Below are positions 10,031 to 18,622 of a DNA stretch of 64,000 nt, piece after piece (positions within the stretch are counted from its first letter, which is position 1; each line of letters starts with the position of its first letter). The stretch is from an uncultured Pirellulaceae bacterium (GTDB lineage Bacteria > Planctomycetota > Planctomycetia > Pirellulales > Pirellulaceae), in contig CALDHM010000005.1 of the NCBI GenBank assembly GCA_937941455.1, forward strand, positions 62,001 through 126,000. The letters run 5' to 3'. Both the position numbers and the translations under genes were made by a program. Under the pieces are notes generated by a model. That model saw only the letters and a list, made by a program, of their open reading frames with translations. It was not told the DNA's origin and searched no databases.

Positions 10031-11241
10031 TCATGGCCGACATCGACATCGGAAAGCGGTATTGGCTGGCCAAGCCTGCGTTCCAGAACTTGCTCGATGC
10101 CCTGCGTGAACTCGGCTATCAAGTCGTCGGCCCGACGATTCGCGATGAAGCGATCATCTACGGGCCGATCGAGCGTGTCGCCGAGTTGCCCATCGGCTGG
10201 TGGGACGATCAAGAGGGGGGGCGATACCGTCTGCGACAAGCTCCCACCGACGCATGGTTCGAATTCGTGGTCGGCCCGCAGTCGTTGAAGCACTATACGT
10301 TCCCGCCTCGGCAAACGGTGCTCGAAGGGAACCAACAAGCCGACGGCCAATGGAAACTGACGGCAATCAAGCCGGAGTCGCCGCCGACCGCGATTCTCGG
10401 CGTGCGGGCTTGCGATCTGGCTGCGCTGGTCATCCAAGACCGCGTCTTTCTCGGCTCGCAGTACCGCGATGAAAGCTTTGCCGCGCGGCGCGAGCGATTG
10501 TTTCTCGTCGCGGCGAACTGCCAGCGGGCGGCGCCGACCTGTTTTTGCAAGAGCATGAATTGCGGGCCGCGGGTGACACAAGCCTTCGATATGGCGCTCA
10601 CTGAAGGGGCCGATGGTTTTGTTGTTGAGGTCGGTTCGGCGGCTGGTGCTGCCGTGGCCGAGCGGTTGCCTTTGAAACTTGCGTCCCAGTCTCAGGTGAC
10701 ACAAGTCGAGCAGCGGCTCGCCGCGTTGATCGAGCAAATGTCGCAGGGCTCCGAGAGCCAAACATCGGCAGAGCCCGACTCCGCGCACCACAACGGCTGC
10801 CGATCCCAGCGGCAGCTGGACACCGCCGGGCTGCGCGATTTACTGTTTGGCAATTTGAATCATCCGCATTGGGATGAGGTGGCGAGTCGCTGTCTGTCAT
10901 GCGGGAATTGTACGATGGTCTGTCCCACGTGCTTTTGTAGCACCGTGGAAGAGGTTCCTCTGCTGGACGATTCGCAAGTCCTCCGCGAGCGCGTATGGGC
11001 ATCCTGCTTCACCAGTGAACATTCCTACATGGCCTCGGGCGTTGTGCGGCAGACGACCCGTTCTCGTTACCGACAATGGCTCACGCACAAGCTGGCGGGC
11101 TGGATCGACCAGTTCGGCGTGTCGGGTTGCGTCGGTTGTGGCCGTTGCATCACCTGGTGCCCGGTGGGTATCGATATCACGGCCGAGGTCGCCGCGCTCC
11201 GCTCGCCTCAGGAAATCGACAGGAGCAACGGCCATGAGTAA
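10027..11241 (+). CDS. hydB: [NiFe]-hydrogenase group 3b beta subunit, 4Fe-4S electron-transfer protein
   Basis: 404 residues; it resembles the beta subunit of soluble NAD(P)-linked hydrogenases (sulfhydrogenase I type) and the 4Fe-4S dicluster/coenzyme F420 hydrogenase-beta-like N-terminal region. Cysteine groups are visible at TCFCKSMNC (about residue 175), at [16 protein letters not shown] (about residue 292) and at [15 protein letters not shown] near the C terminus; the last two are ferredoxin-type [4Fe-4S] sites. It passes electrons between the gamma flavoprotein and the delta small subunit. The start overlaps the previous gene by 4 bases (an ATG 6 bases downstream is also possible), and its end overlaps hydG by 8 bases. 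Confidence 0.88.
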   Translation: MIMADIDIGKRYWLAKPAFQNLLDALRELGYQVVGPTIRDEAIIYGPIERVAELPIGWWDDQEGGRYRLRQAPTDAWFEFVVGPQSLKHYTFPPRQTVLEGNQQADGQWKLTAIKPESPPTAILGVRACDLAALVIQDRVFLGSQYRDESFAARRERLFLVAANCQRAAPTCFCKSMNCGPRVTQAFDMALTEGADGFVVEVGSAAGAAVAERLPLKLASQSQVTQVEQRLAALIEQMSQGSESQTSAEPDSAHHNGCRSQRQLDTAGLRDLLFGNLNHPHWDEVASRCLSCGNCTMVCPTCFCSTVEEVPLLDDSQVLRERVWASCFTSEHSYMASGVVRQTTRSRYRQWLTHKLAGWIDQFGVSGCVGCGRCITWCPVGIDITAEVAALRSPQEIDRSNGHE

Positions 11242-12082
11242 GAGCTGTGCGGCAACGAGAGTCTCGGATCACAACGCTTGGTTGCCCACAGAATTCCGCA
11301 TTGTCGCTCGACGGAATGAATTGGCCGATGTTTTCACGCTGGAACTGGCGGGGCCGGAACCGTTTCGGTTCGCGCCGGGGCAATTCAATATGTTGTACGT
11401 ACCGGGCTTCGGTGAGGCCGCCATCTCGATCAGCTCAGATTCTGATCGCCCAGAGCGTTTTCAACACACGATCCGCGTCGTGGGGAACGTGACGCGCCGC
11501 TTGCAAAAATTTTCCTCTGGTGACCGCCTGTTTCTGCGAGGCCCGTTTGGGACAGGGTGGCCCATCGATCGTTGCCCGAGCCGTGATGTGGTGATCGCCT
11601 GCGGTGGCCTGGGTTTAGCACCGTTGCGACCGGTCATCTACTACCTGTTGCATCGGCGGTCGCAATTCGGAGCGATTCATCTGCTGTACGGGGCCCGTAC
11701 GCCGCGAGATTTGCTGTATGCCGAGGAGTTCGCCGTTTGGCAATCGCAGGGTATTGAAGTGCGCGTCACGATCGATCGCGGCGACGAATCGTGGCGAGGC
11801 GCGATCGGTGTAGTCACTCAATTGATGAAACCCCTCCGTTGGCGACCCGAGTCGACCATGGTGCTGACATGCGGCCCCGAGGTGATGATGCGGTTCGTCG
11901 CCCAAGAGGCTCTCGCCCAGCAAGTTCGTCCCGATCATGTTTTCCTGTCGATGGAGCGGAACATGAACTGCGCGGTCGGTTGGTGCGGGCATTGCCAACT
12001 GGGCCCAAGCTTTGTTTGCAAGGACGGGCCCGTCTACACGTATGCCCAGATCGAACCGTTTCTGTATGTGGAGGACCTGTGA
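11234..12082 (+). CDS. hydG: [NiFe]-hydrogenase group 3b gamma subunit, FAD/NAD(P)-binding reductase
   Basis: 282 residues from the ATG at 11234, which has AGGAGC as ribosome-binding site and lies inside the end of hydB; a longer open frame upstream is only out-of-frame hydB sequence. The N-terminal half is a flavin-binding barrel of the ferredoxin-NADP reductase family (APGQFNMLYVPGFGEAAISI). A NAD(P)-binding fold follows (CGGLGLAPLRPVI). The C terminus carries four cysteines in MNCAVGWCGHCQLG plus FVCKDG, the [2Fe-2S] arrangement of PyrK-like subunits. This is the module that exchanges electrons with NAD(P)H. The stop overlaps the GTG start of hydD. Confidence 0.9.
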   Translation: MSKSCAATRVSDHNAWLPTEFRIVARRNELADVFTLELAGPEPFRFAPGQFNMLYVPGFGEAAISISSDSDRPERFQHTIRVVGNVTRRLQKFSSGDRLFLRGPFGTGWPIDRCPSRDVVIACGGLGLAPLRPVIYYLLHRRSQFGAIHLLYGARTPRDLLYAEEFAVWQSQGIEVRVTIDRGDESWRGAIGVVTQLMKPLRWRPESTMVLTCGPEVMMRFVAQEALAQQVRPDHVFLSMERNMNCAVGWCGHCQLGPSFVCKDGPVYTYAQIEPFLYVEDL

Positions 12083-12942
12083 GCCCACCGATTCCCGCAC
12101 CCGATGTGTTTCCGAACAAGTCGCCAGTTCCGGCGGAGCAATCCGGGAGTAACCGGCCGAAACTTGGGGTTTACAAATTTGCTTCGTGCGACGGCTGCCA
12201 ATTGGCACTGCTCAGCGTCGAGAACCATTTGCGACAACTGGCCGACTCGGTCGAGATTTGTTACTTTCTCGAGGCTTCATCGCGGATTGTGCCTGGTCCC
12301 TACGATATTGGCATTGTTGAGGGATCGGTCACGACGGCCCATGACGCCGAACGAATCCGCGGCATTCGCCGCGATTGCCGCTACTTGATTGCGATCGGGG
12401 CCTGTGCGACGGCCGGCGGCATTCAAGCCCTTCGCAATTGGGCCAACGTCGAGGAGTATTTGAGTTATGTCTATGCGGAACCGCAATACATCGATACCTT
12501 GGCAACCAGCACGGCGATTTCCGAACACGTGCCGGTGGATTTCGAGCTGCGGGGCTGTCCCATCGAGCCCCAACAGTTGCTCCGCGTCATCAGCGATTTG
12601 TTAGTCGATCGGCAGCCGCGATTGGCTCGGCATAGCGTGTGCGTCGAGTGCAAGCTTCGCCAGAACGTTTGCGTGGCCGTCGCCCGTGGAATTCCTTGTC
12701 TCGGTCCGATCACGCAGGCCGGCTGCGGGGCGATTTGCCCCTCGTTCGATCGCGAGTGTTTCGGCTGTTTTGGACCGCAAGAAAACATCAATGCCGCTAG
12801 CTGGATCGGACATTGCCGGTCGACCGATCACGCGACCTCGCGCTTGGTTCAACTGCTCCGCAACGTCAACAGCTACGATTCTCATTTTCGCGAGGCGGGG
12901 GATGGTCTGATCGCGAAGTCGATCTCGGTGGAGCCATCGTGA
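12079..12942 (+). CDS. hydD: [NiFe]-hydrogenase group 3b delta (small) subunit
   Basis: 287 residues from a GTG at 12079, which overlaps the hydG stop (GTGA). The small-subunit signature CDGCQLALL lies at residues 37-45. Further cluster ligands are seen at GACATAGG and GCPIEP, and in the C-terminal group CVECKLRQNVC, CLGPITQAGCGAICPS and ECFGCFGP. Together these can hold the proximal, medial and distal [4Fe-4S] clusters. No twin-arginine signal is present, so the enzyme is cytoplasmic, as expected for group 3. The gene ends 16 bases before hydA. Confidence 0.9.
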   Translation: MSPPIPAPDVFPNKSPVPAEQSGSNRPKLGVYKFASCDGCQLALLSVENHLRQLADSVEICYFLEASSRIVPGPYDIGIVEGSVTTAHDAERIRGIRRDCRYLIAIGACATAGGIQALRNWANVEEYLSYVYAEPQYIDTLATSTAISEHVPVDFELRGCPIEPQQLLRVISDLLVDRQPRLARHSVCVECKLRQNVCVAVARGIPCLGPITQAGCGAICPSFDRECFGCFGPQENINAASWIGHCRSTDHATSRLVQLLRNVNSYDSHFREAGDGLIAKSISVEPS

Positions 12943-12958
12943 CGATAAGTGAGTACGC

Positions 12959-14287
12959 ATGACTGAGGTGAGAAAATTCAGTGTCGGCGCTCTCACGCGC
13001 GTCGAAGGGGAGGGGGCTCTCGAGATTCACCTGCGAGGTTCGCAGGTGGAGCGAATCGAGCTGAGAATCTATGAGCCTCCTCGGTTCTTCGAGGCGCTGC
13101 TGCGCGGCCGCGACTTGCGAGAGGTTCCCGACATCGTGGCGAGGATCTGCGGGATCTGCCCAGTGGCCTATCAAATGAGCGCTTGCCAAGCGTTAGAAAA
13201 AGCCCTCGGCATGACGCTCCCCCCCGAGATTTCGCATTTGCGGCGATTGCTGTATTGCGGCGAGTGGATCGAAAGTCATACGCTGCACATGATCATGCTG
13301 CATGCCCCTGATTTTTTGGGCTTCGAGAATAGCCTTGAGATGGCGCGCAAGCATCCCGATTTGTTTGACAGCGGTCTGCGGATCCGCAAATTGGGTAACG
13401 ACTTGTTGACGATCCTCGGCGGCCGCGCTATTCATCCGATCAACATTGCGGTTGGCGGTTTTTATCGAACTCCGTCGGCGGAGCGGCTACGCGGGCTATT
13501 GCACGAAATCGTCTGGGCCAAAACGAAGCTGCCTGAGTTGTTGCGGCAGATGGCCGACTGGAACTTTCCACAATTTGAGCAAGACTATCAGTTCGTCTCC
13601 TTGCACGAACCCCACGAATATCCTCTGAATACCGGTTGCGTTGCCGCGTCGGATGGATTGTCGATACCGATCGAGGACTATGAACAGCATTTTCGCGAGG
13701 TACATCAGCCTCACAGCACGGCGCTGCAAAGCCTGCGCCTGCCGAGCCTGACGACGTACTTGGTGGGTCCGCTGGCTCGATTTCAATTGTGCCGCTCGCA
13801 ACTGACTCCTGCGGCTGCCAGTTTGGCGAACCAATTGCTCGGGTCTGTTCCGTTGCGAAATAATGCGTTCAGCCTTCTGGTGCGGGGGATCGAAGTGCTG
13901 TTCGCGATCGAAACCGCTGAGACATTGATCCGATGCTATCGGGATCACGGTTTTCCCTGCCGAGTCGAGATTCCTCGCCGCAGTGGCTGGGGGTGTCATG
14001 CCACCGAGGCTCCTCGAGGTCTTCTGTACCATCGCTATGAAGTTGATGAGCAAGGGCAGATTTCAACCGCTACCATTATTCCGCCCACATCGCAAAACCA
14101 AGCCCAAATCGAAAGCGACCTGCGGGCACTCGTCCCTTCTCTATTATCCGCCAGTGACGCCGAGGCGACGCGAGCCTGCGAGAATTTGATTCGTCACTAC
14201 GATCCGTGCATCAGTTGTGCGACACACTTTCTACGCGTTCGCTGGAGGCAAAACGGCACCCTGCGGCGCGAGGGTGAGCCGGTGTAG
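12959..14287 (+). CDS. hydA: [NiFe]-hydrogenase group 3b alpha (large) subunit, NiFe active site
   Basis: 442 residues. The L1 motif ARICGICPVAYQ places two active-site cysteines at 64 and 67, and the L2 motif DPCISCATH at 415-423 supplies the other two, so all four NiFe ligands are present. After the His of L2 a 19-residue tail remains (ending REGEPV); in many hydrogenases the tail after this His is removed by a maturation protease, and neither such a protease nor hyp genes are found in this window. The order CNMP-beta-gamma-delta-alpha and the soluble subunits fit a bidirectional NAD(P)-linked 3b enzyme. The 3b assignment is from gene order and motifs, not from a tree. Confidence 0.9.
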   Translation: MTEVRKFSVGALTRVEGEGALEIHLRGSQVERIELRIYEPPRFFEALLRGRDLREVPDIVARICGICPVAYQMSACQALEKALGMTLPPEISHLRRLLYCGEWIESHTLHMIMLHAPDFLGFENSLEMARKHPDLFDSGLRIRKLGNDLLTILGGRAIHPINIAVGGFYRTPSAERLRGLLHEIVWAKTKLPELLRQMADWNFPQFEQDYQFVSLHEPHEYPLNTGCVAASDGLSIPIEDYEQHFREVHQPHSTALQSLRLPSLTTYLVGPLARFQLCRSQLTPAAASLANQLLGSVPLRNNAFSLLVRGIEVLFAIETAETLIRCYRDHGFPCRVEIPRRSGWGCHATEAPRGLLYHRYEVDEQGQISTATIIPPTSQNQAQIESDLRALVPSLLSASDAEATRACENLIRHYDPCISCATHFLRVRWRQNGTLRREGEPV

Positions 14288-14356
14288 CGGGTTTAGCTCC
14301 CGCTGGATTATCCAGGATTATCAGTGCTCTACGGCGTGTTCCGTCTCCTTCCCGAT

Positions 14357-14396
14357 CGGGCCGACTCTCCCAGGGGGAGAGTGGAGAAGAGGATAT
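14357..14396 (+). repeat. dispersed repeat family C (GGGAGAGT hairpin type)
   Basis: A GC-rich element with GGGCCGACTCTCCCAGGGGG followed by AGAGTGGAG, which folds on itself (CTCTCCC with GGGGGAGAG). The same style of element recurs in most long gaps of the window, at about 21981, 23661, 23991, 32920, 37249, 44191, 48813 and 60250. Confidence 0.6.
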
Positions 14397-14418
14397 CGGT
14401 TTTCGTCAGGGCAGTCTT

Positions 14419-14511
14419 ACTTGTACTCAGTGCAACGGTACTCGTACTCGAAAGGATCGTACTCGTACTCGAAATGATCGTAGTGGCAGAATCGATCTTC
14501 GACCATGAGCG
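14419..14511 (+). repeat. dispersed repeat family A, copy 1 (GTACTCG type)
   Basis: The gap after the hydrogenase operon (14288-14616) holds no gene. Its main feature is an element whose first 42 bases (14419-14460) are identical to 21546-21587. A 21-base unit starting ACTCGTACTCGAAA is tandemly duplicated here (14440-14460 and 14461-14481) with one mismatch. A flank resembling that of the second copy follows (GCAGAATCGATCTTCGACCA). Confidence 0.8.
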
Positions 14512-14616
14512 ACTGTCCGCCGAACATTGCCGGAGGCAATGACAAGCAAAAGGGAGGAGTGCGTTGGGTAGAGGCCCGTTGATTGTTGATTGTTTCGCAG
14601 CCTTGATCCCTCTGTC

Positions 14617-15429
14617 TCACGCATTGAAGGTTTCGGGCTCGGCCGAGGAGATCCCGCGGATGTGGGGATTGTAATCTTCCCCCTCGTGCAGTTTGAGTTC
14701 TTGCGAAAAGCCTTCGCCGGCGACAACGATGATGTCGCCATCCGGGTCATCTTGCTCTGCCCGCACGTTGTGATGCCGCGTCAATTCGAGAACTGCCAAG
14801 AAGACTCCGATCATCGCCGACTTGTGCATCCCGGGCCGGAAGAGATCGCTGAAGACCACACGCTGGCGTTCGAGCAATTGGCGATGAATCTCTTTCATAT
14901 AGACCGTAATCGGTGTCTCGTCGTAGTACACCTTTTCTGGTTGCGAGCGGCGATTGTCGCGCAGTACGCGACCGAAGGCGCTGACGAGGTCCCACAGTTC
15001 CACCGTGCGGATCGGTTGCTCGGCCAGGTCGATAATGCGCGGCGGCAAGTCGTCTTGAATACGTGGAAATCGCTGGCGCCAAGCTGCGGCGCGTTCGTCG
15101 AGCAGAACGGCCGCTTCGCGGAAACTTTTGTACATCAGCAACCGCTGAACAAGGTCTTGCCGTGGGTCCGTGTAGACTTCGTCGGTTTCGGGAGTCGGAT
15201 CCTCGGGGAGTAGCAGTTTCGCCTTGATTTCGATCAACCGGCTGGCCACGTTCAAGAAATCGCCAACCGAATCGATATCGATTTCTTTGAGCACCTCGAT
15301 GTACTGCGAATACTGGTCCACGATTTTGGACAAGCCGATGGCGGTGATGTCGAGTTCGTTCCGCCGCACCAGGAAGAGCAGCAGGTCAATCGGTCCCTTG
15401 AATTCGATGGTTTCGACGCGAAAGCTCAT
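14617..15429 (-). CDS. scpA: segregation and condensation protein A
   Basis: 270 residues. The N terminus matches ScpA kleisins (FKGPIDLLLFLVRRNELDIT), followed by SRLIEIKAKLLLPED. A variable middle region and a C-terminal winged-helix-like part (SAMIGVFLAVLELTRHHNV) that would bind the SMC head complete the protein. ScpA bridges SMC and ScpB in chromosome condensation; neither smc nor scpB is in the window, so it stands alone here. Start is the ATG at 15429. Length is normal for the family. Confidence 0.93.
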   Translation of the reverse strand: MSFRVETIEFKGPIDLLLFLVRRNELDITAIGLSKIVDQYSQYIEVLKEIDIDSVGDFLNVASRLIEIKAKLLLPEDPTPETDEVYTDPRQDLVQRLLMYKSFREAAVLLDERAAAWRQRFPRIQDDLPPRIIDLAEQPIRTVELWDLVSAFGRVLRDNRRSQPEKVYYDETPITVYMKEIHRQLLERQRVVFSDLFRPGMHKSAMIGVFLAVLELTRHHNVRAEQDDPDGDIIVVAGEGFSQELKLHEGEDYNPHIRGISSAEPETFNA

Positions 15430-15714
15430 GAGCTTAGTTTGGTGGAATGGACGTGTTTTCGGCGGATAAAAATTCGGAAATTGCGCGAGAATCTACTTAG
15501 AAACGCCGCGCCTAAAAGTCTGCCTGGTCGGATTATGTGAGTTTTGTTTTCAATTTCGCCCAGCTTCACTAACCCTTAAAAAAAATACACTTTTTCAGCG
15601 ACCAATGCTATCACTCGCGGACGATACTCGGGGTTAGACCCAACCGGTTTCTTTGGTTGTTCACTCGACTCGCGTTCGTCGCAGCGGGAATAAACGAAGG
15701 AGACTTAGCCGACC

Positions 15715-16002
15715 ATGCGGCAAGACATTCAAGTCAGAAACCTTATTGAGTTACGAAATTTCGTTTCTCAAAAGTTGTGCCAAATAAATGATTTCGAAGA
15801 TGGAGTTTTTCAGGTTACGGAGCGAATTTTGATTCGATGCGGGAAGGCTTGCGGCATCCTGTTCTGTCTGCACGGCCCCCGCAGTGTCAAATCGACGGCT
15901 GTCTGGGAAACGGTAACCAATACGATCATTTTCTATGGCTCGACTGGCGAAAAAGTTCATCGAACCCAATTGCCCAATCAATCCATCGCAACGGCATCAT
16001 AA
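15715..16002 (+). CDS. conserved-looking small protein encoded directly upstream of csrA
   Basis: 95 residues from the ATG at 15715, with AAGGAG about 12 bases upstream. The product has no signal peptide or membrane helix. It includes the segments IELRNFVSQKLCQ, RILIRCGKACGILFCLHGPR and NTIIFYGSTGEKVHRTQL, which look like a small alpha/beta fold with three cysteines. It ends 32 bases before the csrA start with no terminator between, so the two are probably one transcript. I cannot name a family. The context suggests a partner or target of CsrA control, which is inference. The 285 bases upstream hold no other gene; they contain an A-rich stretch near 15580-15595. Confidence 0.7.
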   Translation: MRQDIQVRNLIELRNFVSQKLCQINDFEDGVFQVTERILIRCGKACGILFCLHGPRSVKSTAVWETVTNTIIFYGSTGEKVHRTQLPNQSIATAS

Positions 16003-16034
16003 ATCCATCATTCAAATCCAGGAGTCCATCACCA

Positions 16035-16226
16035 ATGTTAGTTCTTTCCCGGAAGGAAAGCGAAAAAATCAAACTCGGAGATTCGATCGTGCTGACGATT
16101 GTGCGAGTCTCGGGTGATCGAGTCCGGTTAGGCATCGAAGCGCCCGACGACATGCTGATCCTCAGACACGAATTGGACTGTACCAGCGTGCAGGGGAATC
16201 GGCAGGATGACATTGCGGTCGCGTGA
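16035..16226 (+). CDS. csrA: carbon storage regulator CsrA
   Basis: 63 residues from the ATG at 16035, preceded by AGGAG about 11 bases upstream; longer upstream frames are not homologous. The sequence begins MLVLSRKESEKIKLGD and contains the RNA-contact positions Leu4, Arg6 and Arg44 (LILRHELD). CsrA is a dimeric RNA-binding protein that blocks translation at GGA-containing leader hairpins. It is followed by a strong terminator at 16297-16336. Confidence 0.96.
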   Translation: MLVLSRKESEKIKLGDSIVLTIVRVSGDRVRLGIEAPDDMLILRHELDCTSVQGNRQDDIAVA

Positions 16227-16296
16227 TCTGGTCTTCACGAAATCGCAACGGATCATTCTGGCGGATTGACTGCACGCAGAATCACCGTTAACAAAA

Positions 16297-16336
16297 CTGG
16301 CAGTGTGGGGGTTCCCTCACACTGCCAATTTTTTTT
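16297..16336 (+). terminator. rho-independent terminator of the csrA transcript
   Basis: A stem with arms GGCAGTGTG and CACACTGCC, extended by G-C pairs around a short loop, is followed at once by eight T residues. It lies 70 bases after the csrA stop. The remaining bases to 16536 show no gene. Confidence 0.9.
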
Positions 16337-16536
16337 GCGCGTCTCAGCGAAAAGGATCTCTTTGATTGGTTCGGCGTTGAAAGGCACCGCTGACCAGATT
16401 TGCAGTCTGGTCCTCGCTTACCGTTGCAAGGTTGGGGTGGCCGATGATGTCTAAGTTCGTCTTGGCCAGAACCTATCCGAGCGCCGGAGAGTAGAGTGGC
16501 CGCGATTGCCACCCTAGTTCATGATAGTTGTAAGGA

Positions 16537-17106
16537 CTAGCGGTAGTTATTGCCAGCATTGGCGGTAGTCTGGGCCTCAGCTTGGTAGGTTGAGCGGAAG
16601 TTCGGGGCGCCGCTCGACGGATTGGCCACCATCCCGGCACGGGTTGGGATCACTGTTTTGGGGTTTTCGGCCAATACCTGCAGGAGCTTGGAGATGCAGA
16701 GCTTGTTCATGCTCGTGTTGTGGTCGTTGGCTTCGGCCTTGAGGGCCTCGTGGAGGCTCTCCGGCAGCCGAACGGTGATCACACGAGTCGGCTCGTTGAC
16801 GGCGTTGGGGCTGATTTTGCGGTTTCGCAAGGCGTTGACCAACCCTTGAATCTCGGCGAACTCCGGGGATTTTTCGAAAGCGATGTATTCCTTCTGAGTT
16901 TTGAAAACACTGCGAGCCGCTCCGTCGACACCCAGGACCTCGCGGAAGAAGGTGACCCAATCCGGGTTGCCATGGTACAGTTGTTTCGCCACACCCAAAA
17001 TCTTCTGGCAGCGGCTGGTGAAATCCTCGTTGTTTTCACGCTGGGCCGGAATGTTGCCGTGGTTGCTGGTTTGCTGGCTGATGGGGAGGGAATTCATTTC
17101 GTTCAT
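16537..17106 (-). CDS. ribbon-helix-helix (HicB-like C-terminal domain) protein
   Basis: 189 residues from the ATG at 17106, chosen because AAAGGAG lies just upstream on the minus strand; an upstream in-frame extension to 17238 is not supported. The N-terminal 110 residues are an unrecognised helical region. At about residues 107-146 a ribbon-helix-helix segment is seen (TRVITVRLPESLHEALKAEA followed by NDHNTSMNKL) like the DNA-binding half of HicB antitoxins. No HicA toxin gene is adjacent, so a toxin-antitoxin role is not supported. A perfect palindrome at 17232-17249 is a possible operator for self-regulation. Confidence 0.75.
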   Translation of the reverse strand: MNEMNSLPISQQTSNHGNIPAQRENNEDFTSRCQKILGVAKQLYHGNPDWVTFFREVLGVDGAARSVFKTQKEYIAFEKSPEFAEIQGLVNALRNRKISPNAVNEPTRVITVRLPESLHEALKAEANDHNTSMNKLCISKLLQVLAENPKTVIPTRAGMVANPSSGAPNFRSTYQAEAQTTANAGNNYR

Positions 17107-17231
17107 GGGGACTCCTTTCGGGGGTCGAGTGGTCTGTTCTGAAAACGCGAGTTCGTTGGAATCGTGGCTGAACCACGACCGTTTGCCCCAAGTTTTCAGG
17201 GGGCGGCAATCGACCCCAGCAATGTCACTGC

Positions 17232-17249
17232 ATTGCAAGCACTTGCAAT
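17232..17249. promoter_or_regulatory. perfect palindrome upstream of the RHH gene, candidate operator
   Basis: ATTGCAAG and CTTGCAAT face each other across two bases, 126 bases upstream of the RHH protein start. Ribbon-helix-helix regulators commonly bind such short inverted repeats in their own promoters. The assignment rests on symmetry and position only. Confidence 0.4.
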
Positions 17250-17550
17250 CATTTCCCGAGGGTGCAAATCCGTTGTGCAGGCGTGCCTAAAAACGCGGCA
17301 TCGCAAAGATGCTTAAAAAATATGCAGATCGATTTGTTGCAAATCCCAGGTGTCCACAGACATTTCCCGAGATGTTCTCCAGAAAGAATTGCTGAGATTT
17401 TCAAAATTCGCAAGAATTTTGCAAAAAGATGGGGCTTTAGGGACTATAGAGAAGCCCGCCATCTAACTGGAGTCTGCAGGTTTGGCCGCGGAATTAAAAA
17501 TGGCCATCGATCGGAGAAGGCTGAATCTAGGCTTCTTTCGAAAACCCGTC

Positions 17551-17652
17551 AGCTGCAGCGCGGTAGCCCGCGGTTCTTGAGGAAACCAGCGCTGTCGCAT
17601 TCCGGCCAAGGGAAACAAAGCCGAAACCGGACGCTGGCGCGTTTCGGCTATA
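17551..17652 (+). repeat. dispersed repeat family B, copy 1
   Basis: The 570-base gap between the RHH gene and the M50 protease gene has an AT-rich half without a gene and then this element. It contains GGTAGCCCGCGGTTCTTGAGG and ends with AAACCGGACGCTGGCGCGTT. The same pattern (AGCCCGCGGTT, AACCGGACG, GCGTT) appears at 23761-23850 and, inverted, at 42751-42855. Confidence 0.65.
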
Positions 17653-17676
17653 AATTTCGGGACTAATCCTTATTCT

Positions 17677-18405
17677 TCACAACGGCAGGTTTGCCTGCGG
17701 CGGCTGGTCGGAGGTAGCGTTCGAATCCGTAGCGATGCCCGTCCATCGGCGTTGCTCAGCGTAACCGATCATCAGCACCGCCAATCCTAGCGCGATCCAC
17801 ACCCAGCTCCCAAGCATCACACCGTATCCAATCGCGACGCAGGCGAGTCCCTGCCCGAGATGCACCGCCCAGCGGGTCGCTTGCTGGTATCCCAGTTTCG
17901 TGGCCAGGAGAGCCCTCAACACCCGTCCGCCGTCCATTGGATAGGCCGGTATCAAATTGCAACCAAACAGAACCAAGTTCACGCGGATGGCGAATTCGAT
18001 CAGCCATTCCATCGGACTTGAGGACGCCTCCTCGATGCCTCCATTGAGCCACCAGCCCGCGATCCCTAGCAATGCCGCACAGACCACGTTGGTCGCCGGT
18101 CCGGCCAAGGCGACGACGAGCTCCACCCACGGCAATCGGTTCATACCCACCAGGTAGGCGATTCCTCCGATAGGTGACAGAACGATTTCTCGGGTTTGCA
18201 CCTGAAACTGCTGGGCGGCCAACGCGTGCCCCAGTTCGTGCATCAGGACAAATAGGAATACGAGGACAAGTAACCCTTGCATCTCGACGATATCCTGCAA
18301 ACCGCCGCCGGCCTGCCAGCCAAGGATCGCCACCCATGCCATTGCGACCAAGAAGGTCCAATGGAGGTGGACCTGGATTCCAAAATAGCGTCCGATGGGG
18401 ATCAT
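17677..18405 (-). CDS. site-2-type zinc metalloprotease, family M50
   Basis: 242 residues with about six membrane segments. The zinc-binding HELGH lies at residues 56-60 in a membrane helix, and the third ligand motif NLIPAYPMDGGRVLR lies near residue 160. Both are hallmarks of M50B intramembrane proteases of the small, PDZ-less SpoIVFB/Rip3-like group. No CBS domain follows, and the C terminus is a short hydrophilic tail. Substrate unknown; such enzymes often release anti-sigma factors or process membrane proteins. Start ATG at 18405. Confidence 0.88.
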   Translation of the reverse strand: MIPIGRYFGIQVHLHWTFLVAMAWVAILGWQAGGGLQDIVEMQGLLVLVFLFVLMHELGHALAAQQFQVQTREIVLSPIGGIAYLVGMNRLPWVELVVALAGPATNVVCAALLGIAGWWLNGGIEEASSSPMEWLIEFAIRVNLVLFGCNLIPAYPMDGGRVLRALLATKLGYQQATRWAVHLGQGLACVAIGYGVMLGSWVWIALGLAVLMIGYAEQRRWTGIATDSNATSDQPPQANLPL

Positions 18406-18622
18406 GTCGCTGAAAAAGTCCGGTACTGATAGTTGCGAGAAGCTTCCGAGATTTTCCAGCTTCGCCGCTGGATGGGATAGTCCCCGGTCCGATGTGTCGC
18501 GTCGATTGTATGGCTTGTGCCGATTTCTCGTGCCGGTCCCCTGGCGACTCGTTGGCGTTCCTCGGAAAAATCACTACGAAACGGTCGCCGGTTGACTACC
18601 ATAAAAACGTTCAGTCTTGGAA

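Noticed and set aside
16537-17106. HicAB toxin-antitoxin pair
   Set aside because: The RHH domain is HicB-like but no hicA-sized gene lies next to it on either side.
17262-17666. 134-codon open frame between the RHH gene and the M50 gene
   Set aside because: It has no family character, is not preceded by a ribosome-binding site, and its second half is the family B repeat.
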